64,000 bases of DNA from assembly GCF_008831285.2 (NCBI RefSeq), contig NC_045139.1, forward strand, positions 34,693,706 to 34,757,705, read 5' to 3'. The DNA is from Nymphaea colorata (taxonomy: Eukaryota > Streptophyta > Magnoliopsida > Nymphaeales > Nymphaeaceae). Made by a program: the position numbers and the translations under genes. Positions 12,029-24,130 of this stretch are shown here, one piece after another. The notes under the pieces are model-generated. The model worked only from the letters and a program-made list of their open reading frames with translations, was not told the DNA's origin and searched no databases. The first letter of the stretch is position 1; every line of letters begins with the position of its first letter.

Positions 12029-13152
12029 AGATGTACTCGTCATTATGTATCCATAGCTGTATGTCAGCCTCAGTGAATGCCACGCCAAAAGTATGTTTAT
12101 TTCTTACCCAGATCGCTTGAGGGTTTAGAGCTAGAGTTCCCTTTCATTTTGTAAAGGATAAAGTATGCAAATATTACTTCGTACCCGCCTGTAGGTCAAA
12201 AGGAGCGAACACTTGTAATCATCCTTGTGTTGTATGCTTTGGAGCAAATATTTATGCACAACCCTTTTCGGGTTTTTTTTTTTTTTTGTGAAAATGTTGC
12301 AAAAAAGCTCTCAAGCTTGGATAAAATAACAAAGACATGCTGAAATTTTGATCTCTTATTTAACCAACAACATTACTTAAAAGAGATGAGTAGTTAAATG
12401 AAAAAAAATCCTAAACATGTTTCGCTGTCACTGAAAATTTAGCGTGCTTTTTGTAATAATTTCCTTCATGTCGTTTAAGATTGTTTTCCAGCAAAGACAA
12501 GATCATGCGCTGCTTTGTTCAAGGAAAACCTCAAACCAACTGCTGCGTCTGCAATAGGGATCAAGAAGAAGCAGGTGGCCAACACTTCTGAGAAGGAGAG
12601 CGGGACAACGACATAAACTTTTTCAAAATGCTGGCTGTTAATCATATTTAGGAACAAGATTGTGGTTTTGAAAGCCAAACGGTCCCTTAATACAACACAC
12701 GGTAGTAGCATTTTATTTTTGTTAAAAGGTTTTGTGTGTTTTATGACTTGGACGTGTTCGTGATTCATTTTAATGTATAGTAAATTCAGAGAGAGATTCT
12801 TTCTTGATGTGGTGACTATCATTCATTCATTCATTGAATCGGACCTGAGAAAATGTGGGGTTAGCGGCTCAGTAGAACCAAACAGATTCGGCTAGGGCCC
12901 TGAACGATCATCGGCTTGTTAGCCACGGCCAGGTAATATGGTTTTTGTAAATCGCGCCAAGTTTCTTTGCCTGAACCACTTCTGAGGACCGGACGACACG
13001 ACGGGCGTACTCTTAATGTCCTATACAACTTTAAATATATGCTTAAAGGTCCGTCTCCAGGGTGATCACGAAATGGAAATGCCGTCAATGGTATTCATTT
13101 ACTGTGTATACTGTCAAAAATACATCGACGGATATAACCCTTACAATATAGC
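12029..13152. other. NAA30 3' flank and intergenic DNA
   Basis: The NAA30 3' UTR probably runs to about 12150-12260: the region has TTTTGTAAAGGATAAAG and TTGTGTTGTATGC motifs typical of plant poly(A) regions but no perfect AATAAA. A 115-codon minus-strand frame at 12475-12822 has no recognisable domain and I do not call it. Confidence 0.5.
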
Positions 13153-13486
13153 CTGTTTGGATGGAGGGAGAGGGGAAAAAAGACGAATGAGAAGAAAGAT
13201 CTTCCGTGTTTGGATGACTAATTAATAAGGAAAGGAAATGAGAGCTAAGAATTGTGTTTAGATGTAATGGAAAGGACTTTTTAATGTAATTCCAGTCCAT
13301 CCAAAAATGAAGAGATTGGGACTTAGTTGGGAAAGGAATGGATGGTCATTCCCTTTCCTTCTCCTTTTCCTCCCTATTCACTTCCCTTTCTTTTCCTTTC
13401 ATATCCATTCATTTCTTTTCCTCTCTTTCCCTTCATCCTTTCCCATCCATTCATTTCTTTTCTTTTCTTTCCCTTCATCCAGACAG
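13153..13486. mobile_element. MITE-like element with long diverged inverted arms
   Basis: About 334 bp. The left end CTGTTTGGATGGAGGGAGA is mirrored by the right end, whose reverse complement is CTGTCTGGATGAAGGGAAA (about 16 of 19). The left arm is purine-rich and the right arm pyrimidine-rich, so most of the element could fold back. The right arm has an internal direct repeat around ATCCATTCATTTCTTTTC. The TTTGGATG-type terminus is common in plant MITEs. No clean target duplication found. Confidence 0.6.
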
Positions 13487-14246
13487 AGCGTTAGTGCTGG
13501 CATGTAAAACAATAAGCAACCCAATACCACACCACTTAATTTTGTGTTTAAAGACATTATAAACAAAATGTGAACATCCTAACATGTTCATGAACACTAA
13601 TTCAACATCCCTCATGTTTTGATTTAAGTTATTTGTAAAACAAATGATTTTTCTACTATAAAAAAAATGATGTTATAGGACCCGTTCAGTTTTTTATTAT
13701 TAAAAAGCTTTTTTAAAGTCAATAAATGACATTTAATATACGATCCTTATCAATTTACTCTTAAGATCATATCTATAATTGTGACCATGATCAACCCAAA
13801 CCATGAATCCCTCTATTGGACTGAAGTTTTGCCATGGGCTTTGGCCACAAATGCTCAACATATAACACCATTGTGAATTACATTCGCCCTTTGTTTCGCC
13901 GGAGAGAAAGTAACCCAAACTTGTTATTTAAATTGAAAAAAGAAAGACCGACGGAGCAGCTTGTCGCGCATTTAATCCTTATCACCCAAAATAAAACAAG
14001 ATGACAGATCGTTACAACACTAGCCGTTACACCCTTGTGCTTAAGTTTCTCGCTTACTGAAACTGCAAACCATAAAGCAGTCGCAGTATAACTGCAGACT
14101 CAGTTTTGCCATTAAGAACATGAAAGACCAATTAGTACAGGTACCAGACCAAAGTCAAGTACAGAACAATGCTCCTGCCTCGGCGTATCATCCATCGCAG
14201 AATCATCAAAGCGAGCAATGGTGTTAGGCTGTAATGGCATTTCCTG
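13487..14246. other. Intergenic DNA and DCD gene 3' UTR
   Basis: From about 14246 down to about 13990 is probably the 3' UTR of the minus-strand DCD gene, being less AT-rich than what lies below. I see no perfect minus-strand AATAAA there. 13487-13980 shows no gene. Confidence 0.4.
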
Positions 14247-17200
14247 CTAGCGATAAGTTGGCACGGCGCCCGCAAAGGAGTACCTGGAAGAGACTGGCAT
14301 GTTTGCAATTTCAGATCTAGGATCCCCATATGCTGTGGTTGCTTCTCTGTAGACGCCCCCATCATAATTGGGCCTTTCATACACTACCTGTTGACGTGCA
14401 GTTGATTCTTCATATGTAGTAGCTCTGTGATAAAGCGGCTTCTCATGTGACACAGGCCGCAGTTCATCCACCTGTAGCCTCGAACTGTATAAGCCACCTC
14501 CCAACTCTCTTCCTACCTGGGGCTCCTGATACTCCCTCTCCCGCAAAGGAATACGGTCATGGGGCACCGGATACTCCTGCTCATGCAAAGGAATAAGATC
14601 ACGAGGCACCTGATACTCCCGCTCATGCAAAGGAACACGGTCATGGGGCACCTGATACTCCTGCCCATGCAAAGGAACTCGGTCACGGGTTACCTGATAC
14701 TCCCTCTCATGCACAGGGACACGATCGCGGTATACCTCATACTCCCTCTCATGGAAAGGAACATGACCACGATGTACCTGATACTCCTCATACAAAGGAC
14801 CAACATCATGGAGCACCTGACGGTCTCTCCCATGCAACGGAACATGACCACGGTGAACCACCTCAGGGGCAGGACGGCCAGCAACATGCCTGCGATCTTC
14901 CAGAACAAAATGGTGTTCATCTCTTTCAGGTCCTGGCAAAGAGAGTCCACTTCGAATCCCCTGACGATCTTCAACTGGGTATGCTATCCTTCGTGGGGGA
15001 CGTAGTTCTGGCAATGGCCCATGCAGCTTATGTGAACCCACAGGATATTCCCGGTCCTTTGGACGTGCGATTTCAGGCACCATTGGTGCAAGCAAACGAT
15101 CCTCCCTATGGTGGTTTGAAGCACTGACAGCAGAAATTACAGGAACTACACTCCGATGTCCCCGAGCAGACGGAGCCATTGCAACTGGACTAGCTGCTGA
15201 TACAGATGGAAGAGTGGGCTGTCGTATTCTGACAGGCTGAAACAGTTTACACAGATTTTCAACCTGCAAAAACAATTTAGGATTACAGAATGTGTCAATG
15301 TAATCCAATTCCTGGTCTAACTCATTGATGAGCATATGCGCAACCGCAGCATAAATGTGCAAGAATGAGCCTGAGGCAGACATTATAGTAACACACATAC
15401 ATATTGTATGCCCAAGTGAGGTGGTCGGTGTTTTACGCATTTTCTTTCAAGGATCCAACCAGATATAATGTCATAGATGTGGAGAGTCGTGTGAAAACTC
15501 AATGCCTAGTTAAGGTTTTATTAAACTAGAATACTAAGGCTGTCAATCGCAAAATCTTTATAAAATCCAACACATCAGATTTTCATATTTTTTCGTGAGA
15601 AATACAATTTTCAAACATTTTGAAGCAATTCAGACAAATTTGACTCTCAAAAAACAACCTATGAAAGGGCAAAAGGCTCTGGAAAGTAGACCTATTGGGC
15701 AGCATTATCTAAGATTGTAAGCATTATATATTTGTAACACCTTCAAAAGTGGGAGCTAACACTGCACCGGTTGAGTATGGCAGTCTCAAGTGCTTGTGCA
15801 GATCACAGTCTCTAAAGGTCATTGCTATTGGGGTTTCAGTATAAAAACAAAAAAGTAATGCTGCTGAACACAACCTAATAGCAGCGGCCTTAGTGCACAG
15901 CACCACATACACACAAAGACACAGACCTGTTGAGCATTGAGCCTAGGATTAAATCTGAATGGCTCAAAGTAATTATCTTTGATTGCATGTTTGAACGTGC
16001 TTTCTGGCAGAGGCAAGCAATCCTTTTGTACTTTAAACTTCACCTGCACACACAAGAAAAGACATTAAAACATATCAAACGGACTTGATATATAGAGTCC
16101 CACACCACAGAAAGGAAGGGCATAATTTAAAGCAATTTCTATATGGAGGAGACAACAGAATTAAACTGAATACTTTCACTAATCCAGAGAAAATATTGCC
16201 TTGATGGAGGTCAGGGAGTAATCTGAATTCTTCCACAGCCAGCAGTATTGTAGATTCTCAGCCAATAAATCCTTGCATAAAATTGCACGTGAAGACTCTC
16301 GCGCTATATGCATATGCACACAGGCCAGTATTGACTTCAGGATAGTAGGTAAGTACATTAAGAACTGTTGGCTAAATAGCTAATTATGACCGTGATATCA
16401 TGGCTAAATCTTTGCTTATGAAAGGCTAAAGCCATGTGATGATGGAAATATGGACACAGTGGTATTTAAAATTTAAACCATGTCAGGCATGGATATGTGG
16501 TCCAAAGAACCAACATAGTAAGCTTCTGCTACACCAACAACATTAGCAAATGCTACAGCTGCTTTCATAGGAGAAACGTCGTGACAAACCTATACAAGCA
16601 GAGAAGCTGTATCAGCTATTAGCTATTTGTGCAGGCTAAAGATCCTCTGCATATGCTAAGGTGGTGGCAGATATGAAGCCATGAAACTTTAGACAATAAT
16701 GGCTAGAAAGTCCTGTAAGATTCTATAAGAAATGTGGTGCCGACTCCTTATAAAGTTAGATCTGGTACCCAAAATCAAATGAATTCCAAAATTTTGTTGC
16801 AAATGTATTTGTTGTGTCTTCCCTTTTCAATCTCTTGGCTTAAAGTTGATTTAAGAGGGTAGATTTCGAAAAATGCTACCAGAGAAGCTGGTTCATGGTT
16901 TTTTCAGGTTTTACTAAAGAAACTAATGCAACATATATCTGACAATGCTTCTATTCCATAGAATAATTTTGGTTTCAGATAAGACCTACTCAAATATTAA
17001 CACAAACAATTAAGAAAGAAAAATATCTAGAATACAAAAATCACCCTAACGCAGAAACCAATCCAAGACTGAGGGCAAGACCAAGGTGACTTCACTAATA
17101 CGACTAATCAAGCAGCGATAATCCAAAATCACCAAATGGACAAGCACTTGACTTGAACCATAATGCTCACAAAATAAACTAAAAAGAAGAAAAGCTTACG

Positions 17201-19775
17201 CACCTGTAGTCTAACTACAGGAGCTGAGAGTCATGCTCACACAAACACTTCTTTCTCTGACCCACATGTACAGAATATGAGGGGTTCAGGCCCTACTTGT
17301 AGTTTTTAAGGTTAATAGAGAACCATCCACCTTCTTTTCACAATCCAACCAACTTATTCAAGACAGTGAGAGTGCTCCAAAACCCTACCAACTCCCTCTC
17401 AAGGCTCTCGAGTCCCTTTAGTTATGACTCTACAAACTCCTTCTGTTTACCAACTCTCTACTTAGACAGTCAAACCAAAAAGCCTCATGCGACAGTAAAG
17501 AAAAACAGTCGGTAATCTTCTGAGCTTGGAAAACTTCTGCATAGACAATCTTATCTACAATCTGCTCATCTGATACAACAGGTAACATCATTCTCTTCAA
17601 AGTATCTGCTCAAAAAATAAAATTATCTACGTCTGTGTTTGGTCAAAATGAAATATTAGGTTTTCACTTTTCAGTAAGCAATTCCTACTGCATACATGAC
17701 ATCCAATTTGATTTCACCACCACAAAGACTGTTTGATTCCCTACTGTGCTGTAGGGAATGAAGTTGATAACCATCTCTTAGTATAGGATGACTCTTAAGT
17801 GTGTATCCGATATGTCAATCATTGAATCGACAAATCTGCATTGTAAGGGCTGATTAAATAATAACACAAATTTCCACTCTCTCATAAGCTGTAACTAATA
17901 GTTTTTATCACATCCTAATATCCTTCTCACAATTTCTAGATGTAGTTTCAAGTAGGCTTTCGGCTCTTGGGCACTTTGTATGTTTTTTTTCCTTTCCTTT
18001 TTGTTAGTACATCCATGTGTGTGTGTTTGACTTGGACCAACTGGAACCGACCAGTTAGAACCTTGACTGATCTGTGACTGACTTATGATTCTGACAACTT
18101 AGCAAAGGACATAAGTGATCTAATCATGACATAAAATAGCAATATTTTTTATGATATTCCAAAAAAAATATGGAAAACAAATAACCATTTTGAATGTGAT
18201 AGATTCAAATTACAACAAAACCTTATTTCTCACAGTGCAAATACATTTTAGACCATTTATCATCATTTTAAATGTTAAACATACTAATGGATTACATTAT
18301 TACCACAAAAAAGAGGACATCGCTATCAAAACCTTTTGAGACTTGCAAATGCATATGAATGCCAAAAGGGTGACACATTTATTAAAGGGGAAAATGAGCC
18401 ATCCTCTCACACTTCATCACTATGGGTTTCAGAACATGGGAAAGGAAGCACATTTCTAGTAAATAAGTACATCTTCTGACTAAATGAGCAGATCATATTT
18501 ATTTCCTTGGATTTCCTTCTTATCAAATTTATTCTTTTAGGTTTAGCAGTATCTTCTATACCTTTTCCAAATGCCTTTAACTTCCAACAACCACAAAGAT
18601 GGAGGAGAATCAAGAACAAGTAATGGAACCACGATTTAAAGTTTAACAACCTAATACGAACTTTTACTACATAAATGTTCCATCAGCCTTGAATATTTAT
18701 GTAGATGGGGCTACTACTGAATGTTTAAGAGGATGTCTATAAAAAGAACTTAATGTGTATAAATTTCAAATAGTAAGCCCATACAGAGGATGAAATAGTT
18801 TATGCGATACAAATTTATGATAATAACTTAAATCACTACACTAAATTGTATAACTAAAAAAGTTATGCAAGCTTCAATGAAACAAAAAACACCATACAAC
18901 ATAATTCCACATGGTAACAAAAAGGATGATGACCTTCATTGTAGCACTGCAGCAACAAAGTTGCCATAGCAATTTTAACTAATAACTGATTGACGGTTCT
19001 CAAATTATCATCTTAAATATAGGCCAGAATATTTAACAACTTAGGTTAGTTTTTATAATGTGTAGCTTTCTACAATGAAATACAACTCTTTTTCTCCCTG
19101 CAAAAATACAACATGATAATTATAATTTTATAAATCATCATGATGATAATGTTGCAACCTCACCTGAGCAGGGTATCTTCCACCGAAAGCGTCTGGCTCC
19201 AATCTCATCCCACCATCAGATGAAGCCTTATAGATTCCATAGAGAAGCTTCAAGTCAAAATCATACAAGAAAAGCTTTGCACCATGTTTGACATTCCTCA
19301 CCAGTTGTTCTTTGTTTGAAGGGAGACCAAAGATACGATATCGATAGCATTCGGGCTTAGTTTGTGCGTTGCACATAAAGATTAAACCGGCAACCTTTTC
19401 ACCAGTACTAGCAACATTTGCTTGTTTATTTTTTTTCTCTGTCTTATCACTAAAAGTAGAAGGTTCGCTTTTCCTTTTCAAGAGCTTCTCCCCAGAACCA
19501 GCAATCTTTTCACTAGTGCTAGCACCATTTTCTAGTTTTTTTTTTTTCTCTGTCTTATCACTAGAAGTAGAAGCTTCGCTTTTCCTTTTCAAGAGCTTCT
19601 CCTCAGAACCAGCAATCTTTTGTCGACTTTTTTTCTCTGTCTTGTCACTAAAAGTAGAAGCTTCATTTTTTCCTTTCAAGAGCTTCTCCTCAGACTTTGG
19701 CTTAGAAGCTTCATCCTTTTTATTGGATAAACTGCCTCTTTTTTCCTCGTCCTTCAGCTTCTTCTGCCTTCCCAT
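14247..19775 (-). CDS. DCD (Development and Cell Death) domain protein
   Basis: Three exons join in frame on the minus strand: 19775-19164, 16043-15927 and 15263-14247 (stop included), giving 581 aa. The start chosen is the ATG at 19775 (A at -3, G at +4); the frame stays open upstream but has no ATG. Residues 1-129 are Lys/Glu/Ser-rich with three tandem units and likely nuclear-localising basic clusters. Residues 130-255 are a full DCD domain: it opens [11 protein letters not shown], continues through YRIFGLP and [17 protein letters not shown], has [12 protein letters not shown] across intron 1 and ends [12 protein letters not shown]. Then comes a Pro/Arg-rich region with eight roughly 14-residue repeats (about 380-492) and a C-terminus ending [18 protein letters not shown] proteins are plant-specific and linked to stress and programmed cell death signalling; the biochemical role is poorly known, and I infer nothing more here. 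Intron 1 is 3.1 kb. Confidence 0.92.
14517..14855 (-). repeat. 42-bp coding tandem repeats (14-residue units) in the DCD gene
   Basis: Eight head-to-tail units encode variants of [14 protein letters not shown]. One unit is 13 residues, the others 14. Charge and aromatic positions are kept (His-Glu-Arg-Glu-Tyr core) while DNA and protein differ between units, so they are not a very recent expansion. Predicted to be disordered or periodic rather than globular. Confidence 0.93.
16044..19163 (-). other. DCD gene intron 1
   Basis: 3120-bp intron with GT donor at 19163-19162 and AG acceptor at 16045-16044, interrupting the DCD domain between Gln and Val. AT-rich. I see no nested gene and no clear transposon in it. 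Confidence 0.8.
19386..19694 (-). repeat. 111-bp coding tandem repeats in DCD gene exon 1
   Basis: Residues 28-56, 57-93 and 94-130 are three units of the form [20 protein letters not shown] followed by a Lys-rich run and EKIAG. Units two and three are 37 residues; the first lacks eight. The last unit ends at the first residue of the DCD domain. Confidence 0.93.
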
Positions 19776-20067
19776 TGTGGTGACTGTTGATGTGAAAATG
19801 GGTAGCTTCTTAGAATAAACCAAGCTGAAGACCAATTACTAAAGAACCAAGAAAATAACAACAAATGATGTTGCCACCACAAACTGTTGAAGCACAATCA
19901 TCAATAAGTCTAATGTTCTAATGTTATTTCAATATTTGAACAAACTGTTAGATTAAATATCTAAACTATGCCACGTGTATGAGTACAGGTGCAGGTACTG
20001 GTGTGGAGCAATTTCAAAAAATATGTGTGCAAACACAAGTGTACAAATATACATACCGTTGTCATGA
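19776..20067. other. DCD gene 5' flank
   Basis: Presumed leader and promoter of the minus-strand DCD gene. AT-rich with no clear TATA box or GC-rich leader; a CACGTG-like ABRE core occurs near 19972. Repeat sequence begins by about 19980. Confidence 0.35.
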
Positions 20068-20460
20068 ATATCTTTCTTAGGTTTTTAAGAACGAGGTTTT
20101 TCTCATGTATTTTTTGGCAAAGTTGTTTTTCTTGATAAAATCTTGAGAAAATTTTAAAAAATTTAAAAATTAGGTAAAAATAAAATAAATGAGAAACTAA
20201 TAACAAGATGTTAAGGTACTAGTTAAAATGATAAAAAAACTAATGTGTTAATTATGATAACAATGATGATAAATAACTTCATTTAAGTTTAAATTTGAAT
20301 TCACGATGATATTGATGAAAAAAAAAGAAAAAAAAGGGAAAAAACACAATAAAAACCTGATAAATTTATCTTCACATTTTTCAAAAACACACGTTTTTTT
20401 TCTTGTGTTTGTTTTTATATTTTTCTCAATGCTTTCAAAAACATTGTGATATCTATGACA
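20068..20460 (+). repeat. Diverged dispersed repeat, copy A
   Basis: Matches 22165-22560 in the same orientation. Shared blocks include CTTAGGTTTTTA, AAAGTTGTTTTT, AAAATTTTAAAAAAT, ATAAATGAGAAACTAATA and a later TTTTTCAAAA stretch. The two copies flank the copia fragments. Confidence 0.65.
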
Positions 20461-20671
20461 ATGACACATAAATAATAGATGGCTAAACTTGATCGAATCC
20501 AGAAAATGATAGACTCGACCTCAAGTGCATCGACCGCACCCTATGTCACATGGGCGCGGGGTGCGGGCCCTGGAGCAGGTGTGGATGCGGATGCAGCAAC
20601 CTTTTTAAAATAAATAGGTGTGGGTGCAGCGATGATGTATATACATGTGTGCATATATATGCATATAGCTG

Positions 20672-20930
20672 CAGAACGTTCCTTCAAAAGGAAAACCCAA
20701 CTGGCATGAGAGAAATCATCAACTACGACCAGATAATACCAAAATTTAGACCGGCTAGCAGTACGGCTAGCCCCCCACACATCAACATGAAGTAAATCAA
20801 ACAAACTATGACTCGAAAGACTTAGACTCGAAGGAAAACTACTACTAGTGTGTTTTCCAAGTTGACAGGCTTCACACTGGAGTGACTCTGACATGAAAAG
20901 CTGAGTCAATTTATGGAGAAACCAAGGAAG
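20672..20930 (-). pseudogene. Ty1/copia integrase fragment
   Basis: The minus-strand translation shows the end of the GAG-pre-integrase domain (CEACQLGKHTSSSFP) and the start of the integrase core (FDLLHVDVWGASRTAS, then FWYYLVVVDDFSHASWVFLLKE). The two Asp residues typical of the first part of the catalytic core are visible (HVDVWG, VDDFS). The fragment stops at about 20672, so most of the core is missing. It abuts an oppositely oriented copia piece at about 20931. Confidence 0.9.
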
Positions 20931-21499
20931 ATTCATTGGGAAGCTGCATTGATGATACTCAAATACTTAAAGTCCTCTCCTGGTAAAGGACTACTATTCA
21001 AGAAAGGAAAACCTTAGATGTACAAGCCTATAGTGATGCACACTATGCAGGATCCATTGAAGATAAAAAATCTACTACTAGATTTTGTGTTTTTGTAGGA
21101 GGGAATCTTATATCCTGAAGGAGCAAGAAACAGAATGTGGTCTCACGATCTAGTGTTGAGTCAGAATATAGAGTCATGGCCCAAACGGCGGTAGAATTAA
21201 CATGGGTTAAATCCATGCTTGAAAGCCTTGACGTTCCAGTTCAACTACCTATGACAATGTTTTGTGATAACAGGGCAACCACCTATATTGCAAATAACCC
21301 AGTCTTTCACGAAAAAACTAAACACATTGAAGTAGACTATCATTACATTCGTGATTTAGTTCAAGGAGGAGTGATTTCTACAACTCACGTAGTCTCTGAA
21401 GAACAAACTGTTGATAACTTTACTAAAGCTCTTGCAATTAGTGAATTTTCAAAGTGTTGTAACAAGCTGAGCATGGTAGATATCTATGTTCCAGCTTGA
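20931..21499 (+). pseudogene. Ty1/copia RT end plus RNase H fragment
   Basis: The plus-strand translation begins IHWEAALMILKYLKSSPGKG (distal reverse-transcriptase region), then after a frame break continues VQAYSDAHYAGS (first RNase H Asp) and SRSSVESEYRVMAQTAVELT, later MFCDNRATTYIANNPVFHE and KHIEVDYHYIRD, ending at a stop at 21497. An in-frame TGA replaces the usual Trp before RSKKQNVVSRSS. Both lesions mean it is inactive. Confidence 0.92.
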
Positions 21500-21506
21500 A
21501 GAAGAG

Positions 21507-21691
21507 TGTTGACGTTGAGGTAGTTTTTAGAATATTAAAGAACTTGACAGTTCTTTAATTATTTTCAATAACTTTTTGGTTTACATTGTAATTTTGTTCT
21601 TTACCCTAATTCTCCCTTAAGTAAGGGTTAGGGTAAGTGATGAATAACAAGTTGGACGTGTTTTCTTCTCTCTCCTTCTCTCATGTCAACA
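21507..21691 (+). repeat. 3' LTR of the copia fragment
   Basis: 185 bp starting TGTTGAC and ending GTCAACA, a perfect short terminal inverted repeat. It is preceded directly by a purine tract (GAAGAAGAG, 21499-21506), as expected for a polypurine tract, and lies 8 bases after the RNase H stop. No second LTR was found in the window. Confidence 0.85.
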
Positions 21692-22164
21692 CATATAAAT
21701 CATTTGGTACATAGTTATTTAACTGTTTAGTAGCCTTATTTATCTATACATACATATAAAGTTATAAACTTTATGTATTAGAGATATTTTAGTTATATGC
21801 ACACTTAACATTGTCAGTTTTGGCCCGGTTCGGCTGATTGGACCGGATGAACTATGTCAGAGAAGCACCAGCGTCCAGCACCAGTGTGACATACGTGTGG
21901 CAGCCATTTAGAAAAACCCATGTGACATAGATCGCACCCGACGCAATGAAGCCATGTGCAAAGCCGCACTGTATCTGCACATGTGATTAAGCTTGTTGAC
22001 ACAGGTACCTCCACATAAATAAGGTGCTTGTGTAAATTACTTTAAAAATCAACAAATTACTACAATATCTTTAAAACAATGGCAAAAACATATACCATCT
22101 TCTTCAATATTCATAAACAAGAAATTATTGCAATATTTTTAAAACGATGCCAAATATAGTTACA

Positions 22165-22560
22165 AATATCGTTCTCGGGTTTTTATCGGCGAGATTTTTC
22201 TTAGGTTTTTATCGGTAAAGTTGTTTTTTTAGGGGAAATCTAGGGAAAAATCAGAAAATTTTAAAAAATAAAAAAATTAGGTATAAAAGAAATAAATGAG
22301 AAACTAATAGGAAAACATAATCATAAATAAAGTAAACAGTGGTAATAGGAATGTTTTAATGATAATAAAAATGATGAAAATAATTTATTTTAAGTTTATG
22401 CTTGAATCCGATAATATCAATGCTAAAAAATAGAAAAATAAAAAAAACACGAGAATATCACGATTAATATTTTCCCAATTTTTTCAAAATATCATGATTT
22501 TTTTCCCTTTTTTTCGTTTTTATTATTTTTGACATCAATATCGCGATATTTTCGAATTCC
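22165..22560 (+). repeat. Diverged dispersed repeat, copy B
   Basis: Partner of 20068-20460, same orientation. It ends in AT-rich sequence containing ATATCGCGATATTTTCG. Confidence 0.65.
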
Positions 22561-23126
22561 ACAAGTGATCCTGGAACAATATTTTATATACTTCAACATT
22601 TTAAATTATGCATTTCATTTTTCAATAACCTTGCTTGACAATTGACGAAAACCATCCACTTTTATTTTTACAAAAACATTCTAATTGTTTCTTCATATTC
22701 CTTAAAGAACACTATTTTTGTAGATCCCTATTGAGCTTTAATTTTTTCCACCTTTTAGAATTTCCAAGATTTTTCACAACAATGCCTTTGAAATATTTTC
22801 AAAAAACATTCTGATTGTTTCTTCATGTTTCATTCTAGTGATGGAGATATGGGTATGACAATTTTAGAAAATGTGGGGATGAGGATAAAGCCTACCGTGA
22901 TGTGTCTTGTATCCATGTTGGCATGTCGACACGAGTATGGAAACCAATCTGCCATATCCATGTTACTTATTTTCCTTCCCTTAATTCCTAGAAGAATGAG
23001 GTTAGCATAGCACTCCTCTTTTCGGTCTCCAAAGAGCAACTCACTGACTAGTAACCTTGCAAGGTTGTGTCCCCCATTAGCCAAACTTCAATGAGCAACT
23101 TGAAAGTGAATCAAGTCAGCAAGCCC

Positions 23127-24130
23127 TCATCGATTCCATCAAACAACTTGAAGCTAGATTGCTCTAAACAATCTCTCCTCGGTGATGTGCGACCATTGGG
23201 TTACCCTGGAAAAGCTGTGTGAGTCGAGCTCTCCTCATTGACAATGGCGTAGTGTATCAATACTGCAAATACATCCAAGCAGCATAGCTCTTTGTGGCTA
23301 TGCAATAGGCTACATCTCCCTCACGTCAACCATCCTCAATTTGGGAAGCAACCCCATGGGTCAAGTCGCAACTCCACTTTCGCATTGGAGCTCTCCAGTG
23401 AATTGTTCAACATTGATAAACCTCTTCTACACTCTCTCCACCCATATCACCCCTGGCCTAGTAGAATATGCATGGTACTCTGCAGCCAGGCAGAACCCTG
23501 CTTGGCCTCTTCCCAAGGCCATAACTCCATCATCTGGTCTTAGATTGGTGGCCAAGGAAAATAGCAAAAATCCTGAATTTGGGCACAACCCAACTCTCTA
23601 CCCCTGCTGTCAACTGCCAATCTCAGCTTGCGCCCTTTCCATATCCATAACTTCTCCAAATCAAGTCAGATCTTCCTCAAATTTGATGTGCAACGCTTTA
23701 ACTAATGGAGAAATAAATCCTCCAAATCTTGGCTGAAGAAGTTTCCAAAATCAAGGGCTTCGCCAATTCTCCTTGCTCTCAAGCACACGTAACAAGCGGC
23801 CTTGTGAGGGGCCTGATCCAGCCACAGCCAACCGACTCGATAGAAAGGTTTTATCATTTGGTATCAAAAGAATCTAGCATTAGGTTGTCTGATGGAATCG
23901 ATGAAAGCTTGTTTAGCAATATAACATCAACTTGCCCAATGAAACTGACGAGAGTTTGCTGACTGGATGTTCTTCCAGGTTAACCATTGAAGTTTGGTTT
24001 TCAAACAGAGCCTTGCAAAAGAATGGAGCCTTGCAAAAGAATGGTCGACTATTTGGCGACTAATGAGAGGAGGGCAAACTAGCCCTCCTTCTTCTAGGCA
24101 TTGAAGGAAAGAAAAGGAGCCTTGTGCCAA
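23127..24130 (+). mobile_element. Possible LTR-retroelement 5' region (degenerate)
   Basis: TTTGGTATCAAAAG at 23857-23870 resembles a primer-binding site complementary to initiator Met tRNA (usual form TGGTATCAGAGC). Upstream is a less AT-rich, non-coding stretch consistent with an LTR. A 32-bp imperfect inverted repeat (TCATCGATTCCATCA at 23127 and its complement at 23873-23904) brackets it. A 17-bp tandem repeat (GCCTTGCAAAAGAATGG) lies near 24011-24045. No polyprotein is readable, so the class is open. Confidence 0.3.

Noticed and set aside
14559-15005. 148-codon plus-strand frame (PLMQRN repeats)
   Set aside because: It is the antisense shadow of the 14-residue repeat region of the minus-strand DCD gene; the periodicity comes from the real gene.
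19369-19818. 149-codon plus-strand frame rich in Phe/Leu/Ser
   Set aside because: Antisense of the Lys/Glu-rich repeats in DCD exon 1; the apparent hydrophobic protein is an artefact of complementing Lys and Glu codons.
19776-19835. Upstream extension of the DCD frame by 20 residues
   Set aside because: The extended start codon is TTG, not ATG; the first ATG in frame is at 19775 in a good context.
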